Assembly: GCA_963711505.1 (NCBI GenBank)
Contig: CAVQEJ010000003.1
Location: forward strand, 1,302,001-1,366,000
From: JAGWRA01 sp963711505
GTDB taxonomy: Bacteria > Acidobacteriota > Vicinamibacteria > Vicinamibacterales > CAVVIG01
Direction of reading: 5' to 3'
Length of the DNA: 64,000 nucleotides
Positions 49,927-59,782 of the stretch are shown in pieces; the first letter of the stretch is position 1; each line of letters starts with the position of its first letter. A program made the position numbers and the translations under genes. The notes beneath the pieces are model-generated. The model saw nothing but the letters and a program-made list of their open reading frames with translations. It did not search any database and had not been told where the DNA came from.

Positions 49927-51704
49927 TCAGTGGTTGAGGCCGGGGACGTCGAGCCGCAGTTCCACGGGACCGACGGTCATCGGGTCCAGGAAGGACACGT
50001 AGTCGAAGCCGTGAGTCAGACCAAGCGCGTCGAGTTGTTCGGCGATCTGCCGGCCGTGAGCGCGGGACGCCACGATGATCAGGTCGAAATCATGATCGGC
50101 CAGCCGCTGTGGTCCAACGACAGGTATGCCGTCCACGACGGTGTCCCATCGCCGGCGGTCGTTGTCGACGAAGTATGGCACTGCCCATCCGCAACGCCGC
50201 GCGAGATCACGTGCCAGCGCGCCGTACTCACCGGCGCCGAACACGACGGCCGTCTCGACATGATCGAACGTGATGCGGTCGCCTTCGCGGCGCTCGCCGG
50301 GGCCATCGAGCCCCCGAACGCAGGCAGCGAGCCGATCGGCCGCCGCGTCGCGGCGCCGCCAGATGGCTCCGGCCGCCGCCGCCAACCCGCGGTCGCCGGG
50401 CACATGACCGAGCGCCTCGGCGAGACCAGCCACAGCCGCCGGCCGGTCACCCTTCTTCAGCGCGGCTTCGGCCTTCTCGAGCCCGGCCATGACGCCGCGC
50501 GGCAGCGCACCGACTGTTTGCTCGTCCCGGCCGGCACGTCCCGTGAGCGCGTCAGCCAGGTTGCGCAGGCCACCGTCGTCGGGCGCTGCCGCCAGGGCGC
50601 GTTCGACGGCTCGCTTCGCCGCTTCCTCGCGCCCCATCAGCATCGCAACCCCGAAGAACCGCTCGACAGCCTCCGCGCGTGGATGGTGTGTGGCACACCG
50701 GGCCAGCAGACCGTACGCCCGGCGCCACTGCCCGGCCGCAATCGCCGCATCGGCGGCCTGAAAGACGACGCCAGCCTCGTCGGCCTGTCGCGCGTCCGCC
50801 GTGCGACGCTCGATGGCCTGGCCGATGGTCCGGCTCCAGACGTGCAGCGGCTCCTGGATCAGGAACGCCGTCTCGACGCTCCACAATCCGGGATCGGCCT
50901 GCACGGTGCGGACGATCTCGTCGCCGAAGTGAGACAGCACGCTGCCGCGTGCGAAGTACGGCAGCAGGTCGCGGTATTCCGGCGACTGCAGCAGGCGCAG
51001 GATCGTCGCGAGCACCTCCCGCTGCTGCGCCCGATCCGCCGCGCCGTCGCGCCGTAACTGGCGCCGTGCGACCGGATGGCGGCCAGCGCATCGGGGATGT
51101 AGCAGACGCCGCGACGGAAGGCGATCGCCAGCCAGGCGAACCAGTCGCAGTGCCACCGCAGCTCGGGCCGATACCCGCCGACGTCACGGAACGCGTCGAG
51201 CCGGACGATCGCCGTATGGCCCGCGATCGCGCCACCCGCCACGATCTCCGCAAATGCGTCTGGGGTGAAGTAACGGGGCGCCTCGCTCCATCTCAGCGCG
51301 TTCCGGCGAATGACGGCACTGCCGTCCTCGAAGCTGGCCGGATCGGAACAGCACAGCCCGGCCTCCGGATGGCGCGCCAGCAGCTCCAGCGAGCGCTCGA
51401 TGAAGCCGGGCAGCACGCGATCGTCAGCCGAGTGCAGGTAGACGCACTCCCCTCGCGCCTCGGCCAGTCCCGTCGCAAAGGCTTCGAACACACCCCGATT
51501 GCGGTCGTGCCGGACGAGGCGCACGTGCGGCGCCCGCGCCGCGCAGCGCTCCGCAACGGCAACGCTGTCGTCGGTCGACCCGTCGTCGATCACGATCACT
51601 TCGAGGGGCTGAACGGACTGCGCCAGGATGGCCTCGAGGCACTCCCCGAGGTACCGGCCGTAGTTGAAGTTCGGAACGATGATCGAGAGCGTCGGCGTCG
51701 TCAC
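49927..51704 (-). CDS. GT2 glycosyltransferase with TPR-like and C-terminal GAG Rossmann module, one frameshift
   Basis: GTG 51704 (TTPTLSIIVPNFNYGRYLGE) begins a GT-A domain with VIVIDDGSTDDSVAVAERCA, the DXD-like HSADDRVLPGF and PELRWHCDWFAWLAIAFRRG. After RSHGASYG one indel near 51065 moves the frame; it continues LATILRLLQSPEYRDLLPYF. Helical repeats follow (AADAAIAAGQWRRAYGLLAR, VERALAAAPDDGGLRNLADA). The last 130 residues form the accessory module: ETAVVFGAGEYGALARDLAR, PYFVDNDRRRWDTVVDGIPV, FDLIIVASRAHGRQIAEQL. The domain set resembles the GT2 at 54735-56014. It is divergent from the methyltransferase-like gene at 51926. Confidence 0.82.
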
Positions 51705-51925
51705 GGCAGCGGGCACCTCTCGGGCAAGCGGACCGCGGTCAGTGTATCGCGGGCGCGCACCAGGCGCCAGTTGGCCCGGATCGGTATGCACGGCCGAAGC
51801 ACGTATCTCCCGAGAATCGCACGGGCGGCCGGAGAGCCGTACCGGCACGCAGCACCGACGCAGCATATTTTCGCGCCACGTTGACCCGGGCGCCGCCGCG
51901 CCCTTTACATTGGAGTCGACAGACG

Positions 51926-53020
51926 ATGGGCCTTGCCACTCCCGCACTGCGGTATCTGATCCGCGAACATGCCCGGAAGCCGTTCACCGGTCCAGTGCTC
52001 ACGCTGGGGCGCCAGTGCATGTACGTAACCCTCGGGGACGTTCAGGCGCTGATGCGGGCCGAGGGGCTCGAGCCGCGACCGCTGGTCTCGGAAGCCGACC
52101 GGTACACGAACATTCCGAGCTGGCAGGACGGTCCGCAGGCGCGCTTCACGAGCGACCGGGCGTTCTGGCAGGTGCTGGCGGACCTCGACGTCACGACGCT
52201 CGACGTCTCGACCTACGAGGAGGCCGACATCATCTGCGACCTGAACCAGCCGCTGCCTGCCGAGCTCGAACACCGCTTCGACCTGATCGTCGACGGCGGC
52301 ACGCTGGAACACGTCTTCGACGTCCGGCAGGCGCTGATGAACATCAACCGGATGCTGCGGCCCGGCGGCCGGATCATCCACATGAGCCCGGCCTCGAACT
52401 ACCTGGAGCACGGGTTCTACCAGTTCAGCCCGACGGCCTTCTTCGACTACTACGGCACGAACGGCTTCGCGCAACCGAGCTGCCTCGTTGCCGACCAGGA
52501 CGCCGGCGATCCCTCCTACCACGAGTGGGCATTCCGCGACTGGAACCCGCTGCGTCCGCAGGCGATCCTGTCTCCGCATCCCCTGCTCCTGATCTTCCGG
52601 GCCGAGAAGCAGGCGGACTCCACCGTCGATCGGATTCCGCAACAGGGCGAGTATCGCCGGCTGCTCGAGGCACGGGAAGGCGATCGCGAGCGCCGGGAAC
52701 GATTCGCGCGCGTCCTCGATCGCCTGCGCGATGCGCGCCCGAAGCAGGTGGCGATCTACGGCGCGGGCGACCACGGCAGGTTCCTCGCGGGCGAACTGCA
52801 GCGTCTGGGTATCCCGGTGGCCTGCATGGTCGACTCCAGGCCGAGCCTCTGGGGGAAGCAGCTCGAAGGCATCGAGGTCGTGGCCCTCGAGCGGGCCATC
52901 GAACGCAATCCCGACGCCTACGTCATCGGCTCGCTGGCGTCGGCGGACGCCATTGCGGGCACCATTGAACGGGCGTACGGCGCGCTCGGCCATCGTCCGA
53001 TGATTGTCGCCGCCGCCTGA
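51926..53020 (+). CDS. Methyltransferase-like protein with C-terminal GAG Rossmann module
   Basis: 364 residues from ATG 51926. The first 240 resemble a class I methyltransferase of capsule clusters: PVLTLGRQCMYVTLGDVQAL, a core DLIVDGGTLEHVFDVRQALM and RMLRPGGRIIHMSPASNYLE followed by FSPTAFFDYYGTNGF. The glycine-rich SAM loop is atypical (TLGRQ instead of GxGxG), so catalysis is unsure. A charged linker (RLLEAREGDRERRERFARVL) leads to the accessory module KQVAIYGAGDHGRFLAGELQ, ACMVDSRPSLWGKQLEGIEV and DAYVIGSLASADAIAGTIE. Intact. It is followed after 20 bp by a GT4 gene in the same direction. Confidence 0.68.
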   Translation: MGLATPALRYLIREHARKPFTGPVLTLGRQCMYVTLGDVQALMRAEGLEPRPLVSEADRYTNIPSWQDGPQARFTSDRAFWQVLADLDVTTLDVSTYEEADIICDLNQPLPAELEHRFDLIVDGGTLEHVFDVRQALMNINRMLRPGGRIIHMSPASNYLEHGFYQFSPTAFFDYYGTNGFAQPSCLVADQDAGDPSYHEWAFRDWNPLRPQAILSPHPLLLIFRAEKQADSTVDRIPQQGEYRRLLEAREGDRERRERFARVLDRLRDARPKQVAIYGAGDHGRFLAGELQRLGIPVACMVDSRPSLWGKQLEGIEVVALERAIERNPDAYVIGSLASADAIAGTIERAYGALGHRPMIVAAA

Positions 53021-53040
53021 GCACACGGAGTCGTTCGACG

Positions 53041-54721
53041 ATGCGCCTGGCCTTTCTCGCCAATGGCTACGCCGGTGCCGGACACCACGGCAGCGGCGTG
53101 GGCAACTACCTCGCCCGCCTCGTGCCGCTGCTCGCAGCGCGCGGGCACGAGTGCGTGGTCATCTGCAACGCCGCGGACGCGAGTCCGACGGCAGGACGAT
53201 CACGCCGGACGCGGGGGTGACCGTCTACGTCGTGCCCGACACCAGGGCCGGGCTGGACGCCTGCTTCCACCTGCCGCCCCGCACCCCGTGGTCGACACTG
53301 GCGCCGGCCTGGCGGGTCGCGCAGAAGGCGAACGAGCTGCACGCCGAGCGGCCGTTCGACGCGGTGCAGGTGACCAACTTCCATCCCGCAGCGCTGTTCC
53401 TCGACGTCGACGCGCCGGTCGTCATGCGGATGAAGCCTGGTACTCGCCGCACTGGCGCGCCGCGGAGCAGCACGGGAGCGTCGATCCGCGCTTTCCGCTC
53501 GAGTGGTACGTCGAGTTCCAGCTCGAGCGCGAGTCCATTGCCGCCAGCGACGCCTGGTACGCACCGAGCCGGCTCCTCTGCGAGCGCTACCGGCAGGAGC
53601 TCCATCTCGACGTCGCGCTCATCCGCCCGCCGGCGTATGCGGAGCTGGAAACCGCGGCCTGGGACCACGCCTGGTATCGCGCCGCGACGGCCGGCCGGAC
53701 GCCCTACCTGGCGTTCGTCAACGCCGTGAATCGCCGCAAAGGTGGGCACGTGCTGGCCGCCGCCCTGCCCCGCTTCTTCGCCGCCTGTCCCGACGTGCAC
53801 CTGCACGTCCTCGGCCAGGGCCTCGACTGCCTCGATCTCGTCTGCCGGGATGCGGACGGCGCGCGCCGCCCCAACGTGCACTACCACGGCGTCGGCGGGC
53901 ACGACCGTGTCTACCCGCTCCTGGCTGGCGCGATGGGCCTCGTTTTCCCATCGCTCATCGACAACCTGCCGAACAGCGTCATCGAAGCCCTCACGCTCGG
54001 CGTCCCGGCCGTCGTCACGGAGGGAAGCAGCGCCGACGAGCTGGTACAGCACGAGGAGAGCGGTCTCGTCGTGCCGCAGAACGACCCGGATCGTCTGGCG
54101 GACGCCATGATCCGGCTGGTCCGCACGCCGCCAGACGCCCGGGCGTCGATGGGCGAGCGTAGCCGTACGTCCGTGGGACGGCTGCTCGATCCCGGGCGCG
54201 CGGTCCAGGACCTGGAGCATTTCTTCGAAGCGGCGCAGGGCCTGCCCCGTCGCCGACGTCTCGACGCCGAGCAGAGCCTCCGGCTGATTGCCGCCTCGCT
54301 GCGCGATCTCTACACGCTGAGCGGACAGGTCGGGGCCGAGCGGGAGAAGCGGGAGGCGTTCGCACCACTCGTAGTCGAGCTCGTGGTCGACGGGGTGAGG
54401 AGCGCCGCCGTGTACGGTGCCGGCGAAGCCGGACAGCTACTGGCCCGCGAGCTGGCGCTGCACGGCATCCGCGTCACCTGCTTCATCGATGCGAACCGGG
54501 AGCAGTGGGGGTCAACCATCGGCGGCGTCGAGATCGTGTCGCTCGAGCAGGCCAGGGCGGGTGGCGAGCAGGTCGTGGCGATCGGATCGATCGCCTACTG
54601 CGATGAGATCGCGGAGCGCATTGCCCGGGAAGCCGACCGGCACGGCTGGCGCCCGCGCGTGTGCCGGCCGGGGGCACCCGGGGCCGGACCGCAGCGCGCT
54701 CAGGAACAGCGCATCGCCTGA
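53041..54721 (+). CDS. GT4 glycosyltransferase with C-terminal GAG Rossmann module, frameshifted twice
   Basis: From ATG 53041: RLAFLANGYAGAGHHGSGVG and NYLARLVPLLAARGHECVVI, then after a shift near 53190 VTVYVVPDTRAGLDACFHLP and FDAVQVTNFHPAALFLDVDA, and after a second near 53440 AWYSPHWRAAEQHGSVDPRF. The sugar-nucleotide domain has LAFVNAVNRRKGGHVLAAAL and GLVFPSLIDNLPNSVIEALT (the E-X7-E area). The end is the accessory module AAVYGAGEAGQLLARELALH, VTCFIDANREQWGSTIGGVE and QVVAIGSIAYCDEIAERI. All three frames are needed for one ordinary GT4 of about 560 residues. It converges with the operon ending at 54735. Confidence 0.8.
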
Positions 54722-54734
54722 TCCGCAGGACTCG

Positions 54735-56014
54735 TCAGGCGGCCTCGCCGTACAGTCGCACGAGCTCGACACCTTCCGCCTCGAGGGGCTTGAGCGCCGA
54801 ATAGATCTCGTCCTGGTAGGATTCCGAGGAGATCAGCACGACATCCGGCTTCAGATCGGCGATCCGATCGGGAGCGACCACCTTCAGGCCCCAATACACC
54901 CGGCCGTGGAGCGCGCGGTTGCCGTCGGCGAGCCCGACGAGCTGCGCCTCGGTGAGCGGCGTCCACTTCAGCAGGTTCGCGGTGTGCTGTCCGGCGCCGT
55001 ACACCAGCACCCGGCGATCGGCCGCCTTCCACCGGTCGACCAGCGTCCTGATCCTCGGCTCCAGCCAGGCCGCCGAATACCGACCGGGCCGCGCCAGCGG
55101 GGTCGGCGTCCGGGTGACCGCGCGCGCGCCATAGGCCTTCTCCAGCATCTCGACGAGAAGGCCGCGCGTGAACGGATCGCTGTGCGCGGGATTCTCCAGC
55201 GCGGCCCGCACGACCGCCTGGCGATCGTTCAGGCGAACATCACGGCGCTGCGGGCGAAGTACGGCGCCACGTCCCGATAGGCCGGGTCCTTCAACAGCGT
55301 CAGCATCCGGTCGAGCACGCCCCGCTGGTCGTCCCACGAGCGCGTGCCGGTCGAGTAGGATCCGGACACCACGCGCATCACGGCCAGCGGATCGGGCACG
55401 TGGCAGACGCCATGGCGGAACGCGACGACCCAGTTGCAGAACCAGTCGCAGTGCCAGCGGAGCTCCGGCCGGAAGCCGCCAGCCGCGAGCAGCGCATCCT
55501 TCCGCATGACGACGGCCTGGCTGATGATGTGACCGTCCGCTTTCACGTCGACCATCTCGTCGGGCGTGAAATAGCGCGGCGTCTCGCTCCAGGGCGGGAA
55601 CGGATACGTCGTCGCGTCCGTCGCCTCGTCGAACTTCGACGCATGGCGTGCAGGACAGCCCGGCCTCGGGATGCTCCGACAGCACCGCCTGCGTCTGCTC
55701 GTAGAAGCCCGGCAGCAGCCAGTCGTCGGCCGCGAGGCAATGGACGAACTCACCCCGCGCCAGCGACACCGACGCGGTTCAGCGTCGCCACCACGCCCAG
55801 GTTCCGCTCGTTCCGCACCAGCCGCACGAGCGGGTCGCGCGCGGCGTACTGCTGGATGACCTGCACGCTGTCATCCGTCGAGGCATCGTCCAGCACGAGC
55901 ACCTCGAGGGGCCGGACCGATTGCGTCAGGACCGACTCCAGCACCTGCGGCAGGTACCGCGCGTGGTTGTAAGTTCGGAATACAAAGGGAAATCGTCGGA
56001 CGCGAACGTGCCAT
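54735..56014 (-). CDS. GT2 glycosyltransferase with C-terminal GAGQHT module, frameshifted
   Basis: ATG 56014 (ARSRPTISLCIPN) is one base after the previous gene's TGA. The frames then give YNHARYLPQVLESVLTQSVR and VLVLDDASTDDSVQVIQQYA; the DXD-like site is in EFVHCLAADDWLLPGFYEQT. RYFTPDEMVDVKADGHIISQ, GGFRPELRWHCDWFCNWVVA and LTLLKDPAYRDVAPYFARSA follow. The C-terminal module reads RRVLVYGAGQHTANLLKWTP, LVGLADGNRALHGRVYWGLK and VVLISSESYQDEIYSALKPL. About four shifts (near 55972, 55765, 55650, 55225). A close relative of the GT2 at 49927-51704. Last gene of the long minus-strand operon. Confidence 0.8.
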
Positions 56015-56015
56015 C

Positions 56016-57001
56016 TCAAGCCTTCCTGACGGCGCAGAAGGTTCCATTGTGAACCTGGCAATCTTCGAATCGCCCGCTGTCGATGATGAACTCGTGAATC
56101 GCGCGGATTACGCCCGGCGTCTGATCGCAGTAGTCGTGAAAGTAGATGGAAGCGCCAGGCTCCAGGTAGTCACGCCAGTGCAGGATGTCGCTGGTCACGC
56201 CTTCGTAGCGTGTGATCGCCATCAACCCACAGGAGCCGAATACCCGGCGACCCGCCCGACAGACGCCGCCAGGCCACCGACGCCTGTTGAGACCACATTG
56301 CGTGATGCCGAATGGCGTCGCGCACTTCGTCACGCGTCCAGTTGGTGTCGAGGTCCGGATGGGAGACCGGATCGATCGTATGGACGACGCCACGCCCGCC
56401 ATCCCGGCACCCCAGCGCCAGCGCCACGGTCGCCCCGCCGGCCCATGTGCCGATCTCCACCACCTGTCCGTCGCCGGTCCCCATGCGGCCGCAGCTCATA
56501 GAGCTGCTGCAGCTCGCTGACAGCCGAGAATGGCCGGCGTCGTCACCCGGTGTCCGCCGATCTGGCGCGGCCGGAAGCAGTCCAGGAGGTCTGTCCGCGA
56601 CACGACCACGAAGTCGTCGGTCACGGCCGCGCACTCGCGCACGTCCAGAGCGGCCAGAACCCGGACAATTCCGTCATACTCCAGGTCGTGTCCGAACGTC
56701 TGCGCGTAGTACGCCGTCCTGATGCCGGCAGCCTGCGAGTGCGCCGAATGGCAGTCGGGCGGCACGGTCGCCGGGCTCCAGCCGGTCGGCAGTCGTAACA
56801 CATGACCGTCGTCCGGCCGTCGACCGGCGCACAGACCTCCAGATGACGCGACAGCACGAAGAGCGGCCGGGTTCCGGCCAGTTCCCGCAGGCGATTTACC
56901 GCTGTCGGCGCTGTGCCAGACGGGAGAGGACGCGACATACAGAATCGGGGCGTCGTCGCTCGCCGTCCGAGCAGCCGCGCGTTCAACTCGAACAGGTTCA
57001 T
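56016..57001 (-). CDS. Class I methyltransferase, CmcI/Methyltransf_24-like, multiply frameshifted
   Basis: Pieces read in order from ATG 57001: NLFELNARLLGRRATTPRFC, RPLFVLSRHLEVCAPVDGRT, then HDLEYDGIVRVLAALDVREC, SELQQLYELRPHG, the SAM-binding start QVVEIGTWAGGATVALALGC, HTIDPVSHPDLDTNWTRDEV, LLWVDGDHTYEGVTSDILHW and YLEPGASIYFHDYCDQTPGV, ending EDCQVHNGTFCAVRKA. Acidic motif II (TIDP) and VDGDHTYEGV are the signatures of the cephalosporin-hydroxylase/Methyltransf_24 type, which methylates sugar or small-molecule hydroxyls. At least four shifts. Its TGA is followed after one base by the next gene's ATG. The methyl acceptor is unknown. Confidence 0.68.
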
Positions 57002-57011
57002 CGAGCCGTCC

Positions 57012-58080
57012 TCAGCGATAGACCTTGACGACGTCGATGCCCGCGCGCGCCAGGTCGGCGAGGTCGCGCGCCATCTCGTCCTGGTACTCGCACGACGAGA
57101 TCAGCACGACGTCGGCGTTCAGCCTCGACGGCCTGTTGCGGGCCATAGACGACATGCCCGTGCCGCGTCTGCCCCCACAGACGGGGCTCACGGTCGGACA
57201 GGCCGATGATGTTGGCCGTGGCGAGTGCCGTGTGAGCGAAGAGGGCGTCGGTGTGACTGCCGACCCCGTGAACCATGACGCGGGCAGCGCCCCACTCCGC
57301 CATCAACTCGGCAATGCGGGCCGACAGGTACCTCGGCTGGAAGAGCACCTTTCGAAAGCGGCTTCCCAGCATCGGCGCACGGACGGCCGCGGCGCTCTCG
57401 CGAGTCACCACCTCGTAGGCGATCCCGAGATCCAGACCGCCGTCGATGTACTCGATGGCGTGACGGTGCCCATCGAAGGCCCCTGCGCCGAGCTGCTCCA
57501 GGAACTGCCTGACGTCGTAGTACGACAGCGGGTCGTGGAACCCGATGAGACCGCCCGGCTTCACCAGCGGCGCGTAGTGGAAGTAGTCGGCCAGAACGGT
57601 CTCGTACGAGTGGTCGCCATCGATGAACAGGAAGTCGACGTCGTCGCAGCTCGTCTGCACGGTCGCCACCGTGCCCGGGTCGGTCGAGCTGCCGACCACG
57701 ATGGACGACCGCTGGTCGAGCTCGGCCCGCCGCGCGAAATCGGCCACGGTCGCTCCGTCCATGTCGACCGAGGTGACCCGATCGAACAGCATCCGCCACA
57801 GCAGGTGCGTGCCGCCGTGCGCCAGGCCGATTTCGAGCGCCGCGTGCCGTTCGGGCAGACGCAGCACCGCGTCCACCAGCGCCTGCAGCTCCTCGCGGCA
57901 CTGTCCGACGAACAGCTCGTGCCAGTGATCGGCGTGCCGGTTCTCGCGCGTGATCCAGGGCCGGCGGATGTCGGGGACCGGCCGGCCGCCGGCGACGATG
58001 CGCGGTCCGTCGTAGCCGTCGCGGGCAAAGGTCGGCAGCATCCGTTCCAGTTCGTCGAGAAATTGCGTCGCGGTCGTCAT
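57012..58080 (-). CDS. Methyltransf_24-like methyltransferase with C-terminal GVGSHT module, one late frameshift
   Basis: Start ATG 58080 (or 58083), overlapping the previous stop as ATGA. The protein contains ALEIGLAHGGTHLLWRMLFD, VTSVDMDGATVADFARRAEL, VDFLFIDGDHSYETVLADYF and GGLIGFHDPLSYYDVRQFLE, the set typical of small-molecule O-methyltransferases of the Methyltransf_24 type. After residue 270 the accessory module reads ARVMVHGVGSHTDALFAHTA and IIGLSDREPRLWGQTRHGHV. One indel near 57120 moves the frame, which restores NADVVLISSCEYQDEMARDL and GIDVVKVYR at stop 57012. About 355 residues. Closely similar in its last 110 residues to the end of the GT2 at 54735-56014. Confidence 0.8.
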
Positions 58081-58977
58081 CATGATGCCATCCTGATTCG
58101 CGGTGCCTGCCCTCGATAGCATGTCTCTTCGACCACGGCGTCGACGACGCCCCAGCTCGTCGCCGGCACGGCCAGGACGCCCGCGCCGGCGGGTGCCAGG
58201 GTCGTGTGCGCCGGGAACGCTTCCCCGCCCTCGGGCGCCGACGACACCGGCTGCACCAGCGCGGGATCGACATCGAGCCGTTTCGCCAGCCGGCGGGCGA
58301 CGTCTGCGTACCGGACGTCGACATCGCCCGACATCTGGTGGACGCCGGCGAGCCGCTCCGCTGCGATCCGGCACAGGACCTTCGCCGCGTCTCCGAGCGT
58401 GACGGGCGCGACCACCGCGTCCGCATAGGGATGCACCGGCCGGTGGCGCTGCAGCCCGGCCGCCCAGTCGGCCAGCAGCGGCACGTGCGGGGCCCAGACC
58501 TTGGTCAGCCGGACGATGGCCACGCCCGCGCCCAGCGCGAGGAGGCGCCGTTCGGCCTCGGCCTTCTGCCGGCCGTACTCCGTATGCGGCGCCGATCGGT
58601 TCATCCCCATGGCGCCACGCCGCCCCTCCGTCGAAGACCAGATTGGTCGACGGAAACACCACGAACGTGCCCTGCTCGGCCAGCCTCCGCGCGAGCGCCA
58701 CCGTCGCCTCCACGTTGACCCGCGCGGTGCCGGCCGGGTCGAGGCGGCAGCGCTCCTGCGATCCGATGGCCGCCGCGAGAATCACCGCGCGGACGGGCAC
58801 CGGCGGCTGCCAGTCTTCGACGTTGTCGCGGGCCAGATCGAGCCTCAACCCGGGCTCCGGCGCCGCCCGCCGCGACGTCCACCGCACGCGGAGGCCGAGC
58901 TGACGGGCGCGTCCGACCACGGCCCGGCCAATCAGTCCATCACCACCGATCACGAGCAGGTCCACTGCGTGACTCAT
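58080..58977 (-). CDS. RmlD-like sugar-nucleotide reductase (SDR), one frameshift
   Basis: ATG 58977 begins the NAD(P) fold DLLVIGGDGLIGRAVVGRAR. The dTDP-4-dehydrorhamnose-reductase-like layout is clear: VNVEATVALARRLAEQGTFV, VVFPSTNLVFDGG and, after an indel near 58610, the active-site TEYGRQKAEAERRLLAL (Tyr-Lys pair), IVRLTKVWAPHVPLLADW and GVHQMSGDVDVRYADVARRL. The end RIRMAS stops at 58080, overlapping the methyltransferase start. About 298 residues. It would reduce a 4-keto sugar nucleotide. Seven bases separate it from the upstream orphan protein gene. Confidence 0.8.
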
Positions 58978-58984
58978 CGCATCC

Positions 58985-59782
58985 TCACTGCATCGCGTAG
59001 ACGAACGGCGACGGCCGTGCCGCCGGCCGCGCCGGGTGACGCAGACCGTCGATCCGCCGCAGGATCATCCGCTCGAAATCGGCCGCCAGGTACAACGCCG
59101 CCCACGGGCACTCTTCCTCGAACGCGCGCTGCAGCAGCCGCAACGTCCACGCGCGAGCCTGCGTGTAGGCTTCGGGATCGGTCTGTCTCGCGTGCTCGGC
59201 ATCCGACGGCAGCCGCGGGACGAAGATCAGCGGCGGCTCCTCCAGTCCCTCGCAGGCCGCTTCCACGACGGTCGTCATCTCGCGGGCGTAGCTGAGCGAC
59301 GCGATGGCGAACGCGCGATAGCCCTCGGCGATGGTCGACTCGAGGCTGACGACCGCCAGGCCTTCGACGACCTGCCCGTGCATCCGCGACGCGTTGTCGA
59401 CGAGGCCCGCCGGCGGGCGCCCCACCAGGCGCATCGCCTTCACCAGCGCCGCACCGGCACTGCCGGCGCCGACGACGACCAGCTCGGGCTCCCCCGCCTC
59501 GATGACGTCGCGGATCATCGTGTCCATCCAGGTGGCCGACAACTCCGCCACCGCCGCCGCGTCGGTCGGCTGCTCGCGCGGGCCCGAGGGCCGTCTCACC
59601 ATCTGCCGCAGCACGGCGAGTCGCTCCGGGTCGGCCGCGGCCATCCGCTCCCACAGCTCGGCCGCCCGCTGTCGTTCCTCGGCCGGCAGCACGAGCGACC
59701 AGAAGCCGAAGGATTCGTGCGGCGGCACGGCGACGCCGGACGCGCCGGCGGTCTCAGGTTGTCTCTCGATCGGGGCCAGCAT
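58985..59782 (-). CDS. Stand-alone protein with GAGSAG Rossmann-like module
   Basis: 265 residues from ATG 59782, which shares bases with the upstream stop (TGATG). The first 90 residues are helical and charged (LPAEERQRAAELWERMAAAD, VLRQMVRRPSG). The middle is the accessory module seen in neighbouring enzymes: ELVVVGAGSAGAALVKAMRL, PPAGLVDNASRMHGQVVEGL and YRAFAIASLSYAREMTTVVE. The last 70 residues are helical (ARAWTLRLLQRAFEEECPW, YLAADFERMILRRIDG). No catalytic domain is recognised. It might be a free-standing form of the module acting with the operon's enzymes. Intact. Confidence 0.6.
   Translation of the reverse strand: MLAPIERQPETAGASGVAVPPHESFGFWSLVLPAEERQRAAELWERMAAADPERLAVLRQMVRRPSGPREQPTDAAAVAELSATWMDTMIRDVIEAGEPELVVVGAGSAGAALVKAMRLVGRPPAGLVDNASRMHGQVVEGLAVVSLESTIAEGYRAFAIASLSYAREMTTVVEAACEGLEEPPLIFVPRLPSDAEHARQTDPEAYTQARAWTLRLLQRAFEEECPWAALYLAADFERMILRRIDGLRHPARPAARPSPFVYAMQ

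Noticed and set aside
56998..58977. 659-codon frame as an SDR-methyltransferase fusion
   Set aside because: The SDR's conserved active site lies in another frame after 58610 and its own stop overlaps the methyltransferase ATG, so two genes joined by an indel explain it better.
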